Shown one piece after another: positions 53,956 through 64,000 of a stretch of DNA of 64,000 bases (positions are counted from its first letter, which is position 1; each line of letters opens with the position of its first letter). Made by a program: the position numbers and the translations under genes. A model generated the notes under the pieces. That model was not told the DNA's origin, searched no databases, and was given only the letters and a program-made list of their open reading frames with translations. The DNA comes from Mesodorylaimus sp. YZB2_4 (Eukaryota > Nematoda > Enoplea > Dorylaimida > Dorylaimidae): contig JASANH010000095.1 of assembly GCA_030248295.1 (NCBI GenBank), forward strand, positions 1-64,000, read 5' to 3'.

Positions 53956-55755
53956 ACTAGGCCCTAAAGCCTACTTCGGCGTTTCCCTAGGAACTAAAGA
54001 CTTCTAGTTTCCCTAGGGAATCCTAGAAAATTCTGTTTTTCTCTAGACCCTCGGAAATAAAAATTCCCTGGGAAACCTTCATAATTTCTAAAGAAATCTA
54101 GAGCTTGGATTTTGATTGTTTTGGGAACCATATGTCAAGTTCAAGGATTTCATGGATAAATTATTAGCATATATCTTTTTCACGAAATTGACGAATATTA
54201 CCAACACTCTAAATCAAAACCAGCAACCAGGTAAATTTTAAATCTCACGATCAGTAAAAATTCCAGTACTCGAAGCTCGATGATGCCGCAATGACGCCGC
54301 ACTTGTACCACGCGCGAATAGCTTCGTCTTTTTCTTCTGCGTACATTACTTAGCTCCTCGCCTCGCTCTATCTTCGATCAATTTCCTGAGTCTTGACGCT
54401 AATAGGCATGGAGAAGAATGTCTGAAAAATATAAAACAATGTTTTAAAAATGTTTGCTGCAAATCCTTTCTCAATAAACCTCCTTTTGAGTAAACATTTC
54501 ATTAGATAAACATTCATAAACAGGGTTTCACAAAACTTTTGAGCCGAATTCACCGAAATGGAACATGATCTCTTTTGTTGTATATTTCACGTCATTAACA
54601 AAATAAAAAAAAGCTTACCCCTTTCGCAACTTTTTTTGGAGTAAGTTTTAATATAGTGTTGACCTTACTTCGTTGACCCGCTCTCCATTCTGCCCACTAC
54701 TTCATGCAGTCATCGATCAAGCGGCACCTAAGGACGTCACAATATTGTTCATAGAGCCACCTAATAGACTTTTATCTATGTACCCTTACCGTTCGAGTGC
54801 ACTGACCACCTTGTAGGAGCCGGAGGGAATCACTGACCAAACATCATTTGATCAAACCGAATGCAATTGCACGCGTTGGGAAATGGCAATACTGATTGAG
54901 AATGGCCCTCTGAAATTTCTAAAAATTCGAAAATGAACAGAGATTTCAAAATAGCCTATGGGTGATTCTTTCACTTACGTGTGAATGATGAAGTCCTAGT
55001 TGGATCACATTCTTCTTGCCCTCTGGCCAAACTGCAACAAATTTGAACTTGACTATAAGAAATTACATATAGATTTCTTATTCCGAGGTCTAGTTAGGAC
55101 TTACCTTTCAGAACTTCTTTCAAAAATTTAATAGCGTGAAAATTTTGAATGAACAGTTAGTACTGTCGAAGCAAGTACCGACAAAGTTTGAACGCAAGTA
55201 CAGTATATATCTATCTACTAAAGCGCCACGCGGCATTTTCGGCGCGTGACAAGTTCGTCCAAAAACGCGCACAGCACGCGATCTTTGTGTCATTAGTGGT
55301 GCGCTGTCTGCTAGAAGGCGGAAACAAGTATTGCTGTTTAAACATGATTGTATTTAAAATTTAAATCCCGTCATCGGACTAACCGTCGTGCGCTACAGGT
55401 TATTATGATTTGCGGAAAAAACAGTAAATATATTCCCATACTCACATAATAAGTCTCTGACAACAAGTTGTGTGTGACTTTCGCTACCACAACCTCGACT
55501 ACACCACACGTGAGCCCTACGGAAATCCAAGATTTGGTGTGCCCTGGATGTATCCAGAACAGGAAAGGCTCTAGGGAAATACAGGCGCGTCTAAGATTTA
55601 GAGCTTGAAACCAACTGTTTTTTTTCTGGGGTCTGTGTGTCCTAGAGATAAGACCCTACGAAAACTCTGAATTTTAAAGGATTCCCTAGGGACAGCCCTA
55701 TAGAATTCCTAAAACACCTAGGGTCTGTTTTAGAGAAGCCTAGATTCTCGGAACA
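53956..55755. mobile_element. CTAGGG-rich insertion in the Helitron
   Basis: Interrupts the Helitron frame between MNKDPRFSRDHQYIF (near 55820-55770) and the Rep N domain (below 53955). Both ends read inward CTAGGC, then repeated CCCTAGGGAATCC motifs, giving an inverted-repeat-like layout. The interior holds no recognised gene. It is probably a nonautonomous DNA transposon, younger than the Helitron. The exact edges and target duplication are unclear. Confidence 0.5.
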
Positions 55756-55759
55756 TGGG

Positions 55760-57090
55760 TCGTAGTCCCAGAGCACATGAAATATGTATTGATGGTCACG
55801 GCTGAACCTAGGATCTTTATTCATGAGGCGATTTTTCGCAAATGCGCTTGGTTTACTCTCTGCGGCTCGAAAGCTGCCTGTCCGAACTGGCCTGTTGGAT
55901 AGAGTCCAGGGAAGCAAGCCAAATCGAGTTACGGGTGACGATTGTCAACCTTGCCCTCTTCAATGCGCATCATTTGAAACAGTTTCAGATTCGATTCCTG
56001 CGGCATATCACGATTTAATGGACGGATGGTGTACGAGTCCAAAATCCTGGAGCGTTCATCCGTGTCGAGCTCTCGTAGCATTGGCTTTCCAACAGCTTTA
56101 GGAAAGGCATCCCTTTCCGCCAGTTGCTGACAAGCTTCCTGCACATCAGCAGCATCGACAGCAGCATCCTTCGCTTCCTCGTCCATATTGCTGCAAAAGC
56201 TTATTAGCTCTTCGATTCTCAGAATCCATCCGTGCAAATTTATGTCTTTGTACAAAGGATTCTCCGCTTTTTGACTTTGTCGAGCCGAATCACTGACTGC
56301 CAGATCTCCCTGTTTCTGGTTGGCACACTGTTCAATAAAATGTGCAAGCCAGGGGCTTTGTCTGAAGCTTCAGACAATTGCTTGATAGTCTCAATTAGTC
56401 TCTTCCTTCTATGTCGTTTTGAGGCAGCAGCAACAACTTCGGGATTCGCCAGAGCATACTTTTTGCTCGCTTTTGCACCGATTTCTCGGTGCCGCTGATT
56501 TACCGTTTTTCGCGCCGCTTTTTCTACATCGGGCTTAGCACTGTTATACCTTTTTCGGGCCTGCTTTCCAACTTGGGCATTCGATCCATTGTATTTTTTC
56601 CGCGCTTTCCTTTCCACCTCGGGATTCAAATCACTGTACTTTTCCTGCGCCTTTTTTCCTACTTTAGAATTCAATCGATTGTATTTTTACCGCGCTTTCC
56701 TTCCTACCTCAGGATTCAAATCACTGTACTTCTCCCGCGCCTTTTCCCCAACTTCAGGATTCAATCGATTGTATTTTTCCCAGGCTTTTATCCCTACTTG
56801 GGAATTTGATCTGTCGTAATTCTGACGTGATTGTGCTCTGCTGGCGCTCTCGGAATAAAATTACGTGATCTTTGGCCTGTTTCTGAGTTTTCATACCTTT
56901 GACGTGCCTTTTTAAAAGCTGATGCGTTTGCTTTAGCAAATCGCCTCTTTGACTCCCGTTGTTTAGAAACATCACGATCACAAGAGGCTTTGCGCCTTTC
57001 ATCGTAAGCTTTCCTAGCCGACTTTTTTCGCCTTTGCTTAGAAAGCATCTTTTTAACACAAAAAAGGCCCAAAACCTGTTCCTCCCACAC
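55760..57090 (-). pseudogene. Helitron N-terminal region with basic repeats
   Basis: The 57090 start reads into SKQRRKKSARKAYDERRK, and later frames repeat KARKKYN, KQARKRYN and KAARK units of about 15 residues. Then comes an acidic helical part (EEAKDAAVDAADVQEACQQL) and NKDPRFSRDHQYIFHVLW leading toward the Rep domain. Basic, Ala-rich N-terminal repeats occur in Helitron proteins of several invertebrates. Frameshifts near 56800 and 56250 break it. Confidence 0.6.
56480..56820. repeat. 45-bp coding tandem repeat in the Helitron
   Basis: Units beginning ATTCAATCGATTGTATTTTT recur at 45-bp spacing (56669, 56714, 56759 and earlier diverged copies) and encode the 15-residue basic repeats. Confidence 0.75.
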
Positions 57091-57365
57091 CTCTGATCAG
57101 CAAAGCATTACAAAGACCAAGAGCAACTCTCAGTCTCAAAAAAGTATTTCAACAAGTACTGACCAGCTTTAAAGTAAATCCAATTTCAGTCGCTCCAGTC
57201 AATATCGAGAACCAATTCGTTATGCACGCCAATACCAAAAAGAACAACGCTTCGTAATAAGCGAGTGTGAGTGACCACGCGCACCCGTAACTTCACTACA
57301 CACACTCAAATATAACCCGCCCACTAAACTCGTAGGCGCCTAAATCGCCACGCACCTGTGGTAAG

Positions 57366-58023
57366 GACCCCACTAAAAAAGGTCCATGAAATGGACCAAC
57401 CCCTAGGTGCTTAGGAATAGAGAACACAAACCTGCCACCAAAAAACCGTGCGAAAAATTTCCCCTCTCCACGCGCTTCTCTATTCCTAAGCCCTGATATA
57501 CGCTTGCGTTAGGTATAGCGTGGAGAATACATTGCAAGCCGAGTCATAATGCATAGAAGCATTTGCTGCATTGCTTGCATGGTTGGAGGCATGAGATTTT
57601 GCTGTTATGGGTTCGGTGCAGTGATTCGTTTAGTCTTTCAAGTAAACTATGCATTTTGTAAATGGACAGTGCGTTATGTCACTATAACTGTAGGCATGTT
57701 ACGATTGCAAGCTGTAGGTCAATTAATAGAATGCCAAGTGTGCGGATATAATGGCTGTGTCGGTTACTCATTGTGTCAAAGAGCAAGCTTCCTGTGCAAT
57801 GTTTATTTCACGTTATACATAGAACGTGAGTGTAGTGACCGCATGCCACGAAGCTTCAGCGTTCCTGCAGCAACGCACAACGGTATCATTTGTCAGGGCT
57901 TAGGAATAGAGAAGCGCGTGGAGAGGGGAAATTTTTCGCACGGTTTTTTGGTGGCAGGTTCGTGCTCTCTATTCCTAAGCACCTAGGGGTTGGTCCATTT
58001 CATGGACCTTTTTTAGTGGGGGT
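57366..58023. mobile_element. MITE-like element with about 130-bp terminal inverted repeats
   Basis: Left end GACCCCACTAAAAAAGGTCC and right end GGACCTTTTTTAGTGGGGGTC are inverted. The match extends inward through CCTAGGTGCTTAGGAATAG to GAGGGGAAATTTTTCGCACG. The 146-codon ORF inside has no domain, and part of it lies in the repeat, so it is probably chance. No target duplication is obvious. Confidence 0.7.
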
Positions 58024-58379
58024 CTCGCTTACTGGCAGGTTGCCAGTAAAAGTATATGGCATGATTGGCGTTGTGGATGATTTGTCGACCGAATTAACGA
58101 CACTAGATAAGTGAACAAATATATTTCACTGCTAAGAATCACGACGACATCAAATCTCGGCTTCTGGTCGAAAATATGTCTGAGTTGTGCCGATCAGATG
58201 ATGGGAGTGCATGCGATTTCAGGGAAGGAAACTATAGAATTCGAAAAGTTCATATAAGTCGTCATGTACGATTTGGCAGATACCGATGGAGATGACGACT
58301 GGCAGAGTGGCGAGGAAGACTTCCAGGATTGCCCCATACCACAAAACTGCCATGAATTACTCCCCACATTTTTCCACAC

Positions 58380-59780
58380 ACTGACATATAAAATATCTAT
58401 GTCATTACCAAATACTGTAGTTCCAGAAAACACTGGTGATAAGACACCCTCGCTGCCACCCGCCGCCACCCCATCAGCACGTGACCATGCATACCCCATT
58501 GCTATACCCAGATGCCCACCGACCGTGCTAGAATTCCCCCCCTGTACTTTCCACAGCGCACACACGCAAAACATACGCCCCCCCTCCCCTCGCCTATGGC
58601 GCTAATCTCTATTCCCTAAGCTAACCCGCGCTTACGATGAATTGCACAACGTCACCGCAACCCGCCCGCCTATAAACAAACATGCGACCCTAACGAAATC
58701 ACAGCACACCAAATAGCCAAATCGCTATTTCGCGTACCACCATCGACAAAATTTTCTTTTCCTCCTGATTTAAAAAAATTACCCTTATTTTCTACTGTAC
58801 AGCGAAAACTTCTCTACAAACTTCATATCTAAACCAACTATGTCAGCACCACAGCACTGCAGTACCCAACCTATTCCTACATTTCACACCCATCGACAAA
58901 CCTGCATACTTTCCTTTACCTCAATAATTTGTTCCACAACCAACTTGTTGCCTACCTATGCCCACGAACACGACTATTGCCCCCTATTACGCAATACACA
59001 TGACTCATACTTCTACTAAAACTCGTACTAATTGCTCCGCCTCAAAAAAACCCTAACCAGAACGCCCCCATTTTCTTTTCCGCTTGAAACAGTAACACAA
59101 CCACCTACATTTTCCACAACAAAACTCAAAACTTTCGGCATATCCTGACCCATACTGCAACTATTTTCTCCAATAAAAAATTTCCTTCATTCCGAAGAAT
59201 TGCCCAAACCATCACACACACACACTTCTCCAAACATTTCTAAAAACTTACCCCTATATGCGAAAATTGTGAAATAACTAACCAACCAAACGTTATAGCT
59301 TAGTAACCAGATCTTGCCACAAACAATCACGGCGACATCAAACCGCGAGCATCCTTCCAAACGTTCACCCGACGTAAAATGAATTGCACAACGCACCGCA
59401 ACGCGGCTGCCTTTAACAAACACGCACGGCTACCTACATCGCGTCTCGCCACGAACCCCCTTCCTCTCACTTTTTTACCTCATCCCACCTAGAAAACCCC
59501 GAAATTACTTTTATCTTGTCCAGCGCAAAATTCTCCACGCACTTCATCCATAAAATACCTATGTCATCACTAAAAATTTCGAGAAAACACTGATCATAAC
59601 ATCACCTCGCTGCCACCCGCCGCCACGCCTTCAACACGTGACCATGCATACCCCCGTGCTATACCACATGCGCGCGGGCAGTGCGAAAAAGTCTGATCTG
59701 TGCTCTCCACAGGCCACGCACACAAAACATACGCACCCCACCCCTCGTCCATACTTTTTCTACTCTATTCCTAAGGTAAG
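58380..59780. repeat. pair of diverged direct repeats about 1.1 kb apart
   Basis: 58390-58690 and 59545-59780 (plus 59370-59460) share CTCGCTGCCACCCGCCGCCA, CACGTGACCATGCATACCCC and TGAATTGCACAAC-CACCGCAAC. The region is C- and A-rich with no gene seen. The pieces may be relics of the same family as the 57.4-kb MITE, which also has CTCTATTCCTAAG. Confidence 0.55.
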
Positions 59781-59924
59781 CTCTATCGCGCTTACGAAAC
59801 AGAGAAAGTGAGGTAGGCTGCTCTGCTCGGCCAGTGTGTACTATACTTGACACACAAAGTAGCAATCGTATACTGTAAGTAGGTACCTAAGTACAGGAGG
59901 TTAGCCTTTCTCATTCCTCCTTAA

Positions 59925-60075
59925 CCCTTAGTTGGTCCGTGTGGAAACAGGTTACCCGCGTGCGTCTTTTCCTTGTGAAAACCAGTTTTATGTTCATCTT
60001 CAGCGCCTAAGAACTGGTCTTTGTTCTAACCGCCGTAATTGGGTCTGTGGACCCAAAAAATAGACCAACTAAGGG
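59925..60075. mobile_element. piggyBac-like MITE
   Basis: CCCTTAGTTGGTC at 59925-59937 mirrors GACCAACTAAGGG at 60063-60075, with TTAA immediately before the left end. The right flank is ATGG rather than TTAA, so the target duplication is not preserved or the assignment is wrong. 151 bp, non-coding. Confidence 0.5.
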
Positions 60076-60209
60076 ATGGTTATATATACGGATTAGTCAC
60101 ACTGGATTCGGCCGTTTCCAATATTGACAAAAAATTCATCGATGGTGATAGGCTATGAGAAGGTGATGGGATGCCTTGTTAGGGAGGAAGCTAGCACTGA
60201 AGAAATCAC

Positions 60210-61330
60210 TAATGGTTTGAGAGATCGCTTAGTTCATTATACGATCATCATCTGTCACATACCGCATGATCAGGCAGCGACCAGGATATAGGTAAACGAT
60301 TTCGGGATTGAGGGATCGGTCATCGATCATATGGCTGGTCGTCGATTTTGTTATCGGTCATCGATCAGGTGATTGGTCTCGGATTAGGAATCGGCCATCG
60401 ATCTTGTGATTAGTTGGCGATCGAATGATCGTTTTATCGATCAATTGATCGGTCATTGATCGGGAGATTGGGTGATCGGTCATCGATCGGGAGATTAGGT
60501 GATTCACCATCGATCGGGATATTGGGTGATTCGTCATCGATAGGGCGATTTGATAACCAGTCACCGATTAAGTGATCGGTCATCGATCAGGCGATCGGTC
60601 ATCGATCAGGCGATCGGTCATCGATCAGGTTATCGACCACGGACTAGAAGATCGGCCATCGATCGGGATATTGGGTGATTCGTCATCGATAGGGCGATTT
60701 GATGATCGGTCACCGATTAGGTGATCGGTCATCGATCAGGCGATCGGACATCGATCAGGTTATCGACCACGGATTAGAGGATCGGCCATCGATCGGGATA
60801 TTGGGTGATTCGTCATCGAAAGGGAGATTTGATAATCGGTCACCGATTAGGTGATCGGTCATCGATCAGGCGATCGGTCATCGATCAGGTTATCGGTCAT
60901 CGATTAGGTGATCGGTCATCGATCAGGTGATCGGTCATCGATCAGGTGATCAGTCATCGATCAGGTGATCGGTCATCGATCAAGGGACTGACCACGGATT
61001 AGAAGATTGGTCATCGATCGGGTGATTGGTTAGCGATCCTCTAATCATTTCATCGATCTGGTAGTCATTTAGTGGTCGAATGATCAGTCATCGATACGGT
61101 GATCGATTATCGGTCGAATGATCAGTCATCAGTTGAGAGATCGCTTAGTAGTGGTCGAACGGTCACTCATCGATAGGTAATCAATCATCGACAGTGTGAT
61201 TTGGTGATCGGCCATCGTTAGGGTGATTGGTCATTGATCGGGTGGTCAGTTGGCGATCGAATGGTCAATCGTCCATCAGGTGATATGCCCGCGGCCTTAC
61301 GATCGATTCATGATCGAGTGATCAGTTGTT
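60210..61330. repeat. GATCGGTCATCGATCAGG-type satellite
   Basis: More than 40 degenerate copies of a roughly 19-bp unit (GATCGGTCATCGATCAGGT) with local higher-order duplication: 60540-60720 is repeated with changes at 60720-60900. Rich in ATCGAT palindromes. No gene. Confidence 0.85.
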
Positions 61331-61670
61331 AACATGCGTTCTCACGCTATTTCATATCACTCATCTGTCTTGAGAGTGCTGATCGTTGTTTGCTGTATTT
61401 TGAATTTGCCGCCATTTCAAAATGTTATCTCACTTTCGGGTCAGCGTAATCTACGCTCACTTCGCTGTCAGCAGCTACTCCACGTTCAGTCTCGCTATTC
61501 CTCTATCGTCCGTAAGCTAACAATGTTCTAGGGTTACTCACGAGCAGCTAACATTATTATAATATTTCGGTCTTTTATGCCCAAACAGACCAGACCGCCT
61601 TCAGAAATCGAAAACATCATACTGTTGTAATAAGAGGCTTTCCTCAGTCGCAAATTGTTCCCGCACTATC

Positions 61671-61940
61671 CTGACTCGATTGAGCTATAGAAAGTTGCCT
61701 TAGGCCTCTCCAGACGGTTTTTATAGGGTCTAAAAGTACAAAAAAATGATAATTCCACCCGAGTGGACCCTCTTCAGAGGAGGGTTCTCAGAATCTGAGG
61801 ACCCTGCAGCAATTTGTGTCAATAACTGGTCAAAATCAATGCCAAAAGGCACCAGCAGTGATGTTACCCTGTCGATTGAACATATAGCTGGATCTTCTAC
61901 TCTCACACAGCTCCCGATCGGCGTTGTGATCTATCGGGTC
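61671..61940 (+). repeat. retroposon-like 3' end with CATA tail, copy 1
   Basis: From CTGACTCGATTGAGCTATAG to CGGCGTTGTGATCTATCGGG, then TCCATACATACATA. The same order recurs at 62105-62362. An identical end with a tetranucleotide tail suggests a LINE- or SINE-type element. Confidence 0.55.
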
Positions 61941-62100
61941 CATACATACATACATACATACATACATACATACATACATACATACATACATACATACATA
62001 CATACATACATACATACCATACATACATACATACATACCATACATACATGCATACATACATACATACATACATACATACATAAATACATACATACATACA
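61941..62100. repeat. (CATA)n microsatellite
   Basis: About 40 CATA units with small interruptions. It forms the tail of retroposon copy 1 and creates artefactual Tyr/Ile/His/Thr ORFs. Confidence 0.95.
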
Positions 62101-62104
62101 TTGA

Positions 62105-62362
62105 ACCCTGACTCGATCGAGCTATAAAAATTTACCCTAGGCCTCTCCGAACGGTTTCTAAGAGGTCCAAAGGTGCAAAAAATGATAATTTTGCTTGAGT
62201 GGACATCCTTCTGAGGACCCTACAACAATTTGAGGCAATACGTGGCCAAAATCAATGCCAAAAGGCACCAGCAGTGATGTAACCCTGTCGTTTAAACATA
62301 TAGCTGGATCCCCCGCTCTTACACAGCTCCCGATCGGCGTTGTGATCTATCGGGTCCATACA
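62105..62362 (+). repeat. retroposon-like 3' end with CATA tail, copy 2
   Basis: Diverged copy of 61671-61940 (about 80% by eye) ending in the same GTTGTGATCTATCGGGTCCA and a short CATA tail. It starts directly after the microsatellite of copy 1. Confidence 0.55.
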
Positions 62363-64000
62363 TACATAACGTTACATACATACATATATGTATGACGCAG
62401 CACGTTTCTGCTTATAAAAGGGTAACCAGATAAGATTTCAAAAAGATTTTTGGTACACGCCTCTCCCAACTCCCTCTTGTCCCCAAGTCCCTTTTGTCCA
62501 TACCAAACTTCATTGGTTTTGGCTGCATGGTTCGCGAGTTATAGCGAAAACAAGAAGCCTGGTCGGGTTTTTCGCCCTCGCACCCCTAGGATGAGTGGGG
62601 CCCGAACGGAAAAAGATCTTGCAAATTCCTTCCGTGGCACTTGATCTAGTGTAAAGTTACACTAAGAAACAAAATTTCATCGCTTCATGACATTAGGCTG
62701 TTGAGATATCGTTGTTGGTGTGGCACATGTACTACATGGGGGACGCTACCGCGCCCCCATGGATCCTTCGTGTTCATGCGCGCAGACCACTTGGCTTCTC
62801 GAAGTGAGTGCTGGAACACATGGTCAATTTCTGGTGAACCAGGGGCCACGGGGAAGAGTTATAAGCATCAAAATTCATCTCTGTCTTCTGTTTTCATGCA
62901 AATTTTCGTCTCGAATTGCGGGAGACAGCTGGGAATGTCCCGTCGTAAGCACAAGAGTTCGGAAACAGTGATTATCCCTCGAGCAATAGAAACGGTGCCA
63001 GTACGTGGAAAAGTACATGCAAAAGATATGCAGGAAGCCATCCAATTCACTCACCTTGTCGATGTTATCTTCTTCTTGATTACGTAAATCCACAAGTTAA
63101 TCTCGGTCGCTAATCATGACCTAAAAGAAGCCTATGTATTGCGCGAGTTGTTGTGAATGTCTCTCGGCAAATTGCCTAAAGCTATGTAAGCCTGCAGTGA
63201 TTTATATTAGCCTATTCTAATAAAGCAAAAAACTAAAGTAGCCTGTGCAATTAAAGTTACGGAGAAGTTCGCGACAAAGACAGCGGAATGTATAGTGGCA
63301 ATAGGCGGAATTGCGCAGTAATATACGGTCAGCCGAGAAAACGTAATGGCCAATAACAAAAGAAGGAAATGCACATACATATGTACAGTTTGTTGAAGCT
63401 AGGACTGTGGTCACGCAGGATTGCCACATCCAGCGCAATTATTCAGGAATACCCGAGGTGCAGGGTGCGATGAGCAGGACGGGGTTTGTCAAAGGAGGCG
63501 CTAAGTATGCGATGCAAGTGTGATTGGGCACAGCCAGTGCACAAGGCCGTGAGAAAAGCTTCCGCATAGTGCTGGTCTCAACTAGACTAGTTTTCGCTTT
63601 AAAGGGCCACTGAAGTCAAATTTTTTATGCTTCAAGGGCTAACCATACCCCCTGACAAATCATTTAGGCGCCCTAACTCTTGCACCCGGTCCCTCCCTCA
63701 GGCTCTGGAACATGAAAATGCTGTGAAATTCGAATTCGCGCCAAATGGCCTCTCCACCCTCAGGTTCGTGTCGGAATGGACATGTGTGCGCGTAAGTGCC
63801 ACCATGGCTATAGTGCCACACGGCTGCTCGGAAAGAAAAATGGAGTGAAAACTGATGCGCTTCTTCTCAGGATTGTATGTGTTATGTAAAAGAAAAATTG
63901 AAATTTTATTCAAATATAGTTGAAAAAGCTTGGCGAATTTCTAGGATGGTTAACTTGGCTGCCAGCAAAAATTCTTGCAATATTTGCGGCATATCAAGAA
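62363..64000. other. no gene recognised
   Basis: ORFs of up to 128 codons (62701-63087) have no recognisable domain and overlapping rivals in other frames. No tandem repeat or RNA gene seen. Confidence 0.4.

Noticed and set aside
61746..62111. ORFs rich in YIHT or MYVC
   Set aside because: Translations of the CATA microsatellite.

Overview
The window is eukaryotic, most likely from an invertebrate animal. Coding pieces are split by short GT-AG introns (about 44-70 nt where both ends can be placed). Recognisable host-type domains are animal-like: an Ig-like domain, a basic helix-loop-helix (bHLH) motif, a SAM domain and a RING finger. There are no bacterial operons, rRNA genes or CRISPR arrays. 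I cannot name the species. Most of the window is transposable-element debris in several layers, with a few short host-like exons.

Layout. 0.4-2.2 kb: two near-identical 0.9 kb LTR-like repeats in tandem. 2.9-5.4 kb: broken retroelement pieces. 5.9-9.0 kb: a two-exon RING gene, a bHLH exon, a SAM exon and a segment bounded by inverted repeats that carries a partial copy of the bHLH exon. 12.0-13.3 kb: a compact Ginger-like DNA transposon with an intron-containing integrase and palindromic ends. 13.8-14.1 kb: a fragment resembling the end of a family-B DNA polymerase. 18.5-19.9 kb: gypsy remnants and a truncated LTR.

19.9-45.9 kb is framed by two nearly identical inverted arms of 4.25 kb (19948-24200 and 41675-45930). 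Between them lies a decayed Polinton/Maverick (about 25-34.4 kb). It has a packaging-ATPase fragment, a double jelly-roll major capsid protein, a basic core-like protein, a penton-like protein, a chromodomain integrase, small conserved ORFs and, unusually, a putative deaminase-fold gene and a secreted cysteine-rich ORF. The capsid gene is split by a 476-bp solo LTR with a 4-bp target duplication; otherwise its 426-codon frame is open. Next come an 18-bp minisatellite, a PIF/Harbinger transposase, a 36-bp minisatellite of about 57 copies fused in frame to the transposase end, and a 2-kb module with a SANT/Myb-like ORF. The module is repeated directly at 49.7-51.7 kb.

46.2-57.1 kb: an Ig-like two-exon gene, a C19 (USP-like) peptidase gene, the second copy of the 2-kb module, and a broken Helitron (basic N-terminal region, HUH Rep, Pif1-type helicase) interrupted by a 1.8-kb CTAGGG-rich insertion. 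57.4-64 kb: MITE-like elements, a GATCGATC-rich satellite and tetranucleotide-tailed retroposon ends.

The strongest candidate for something new is the Polinton-derived provirus with accessory genes inside large inverted arms, followed by the Ginger-like element whose ends are palindromes centred on TGACGTCA.
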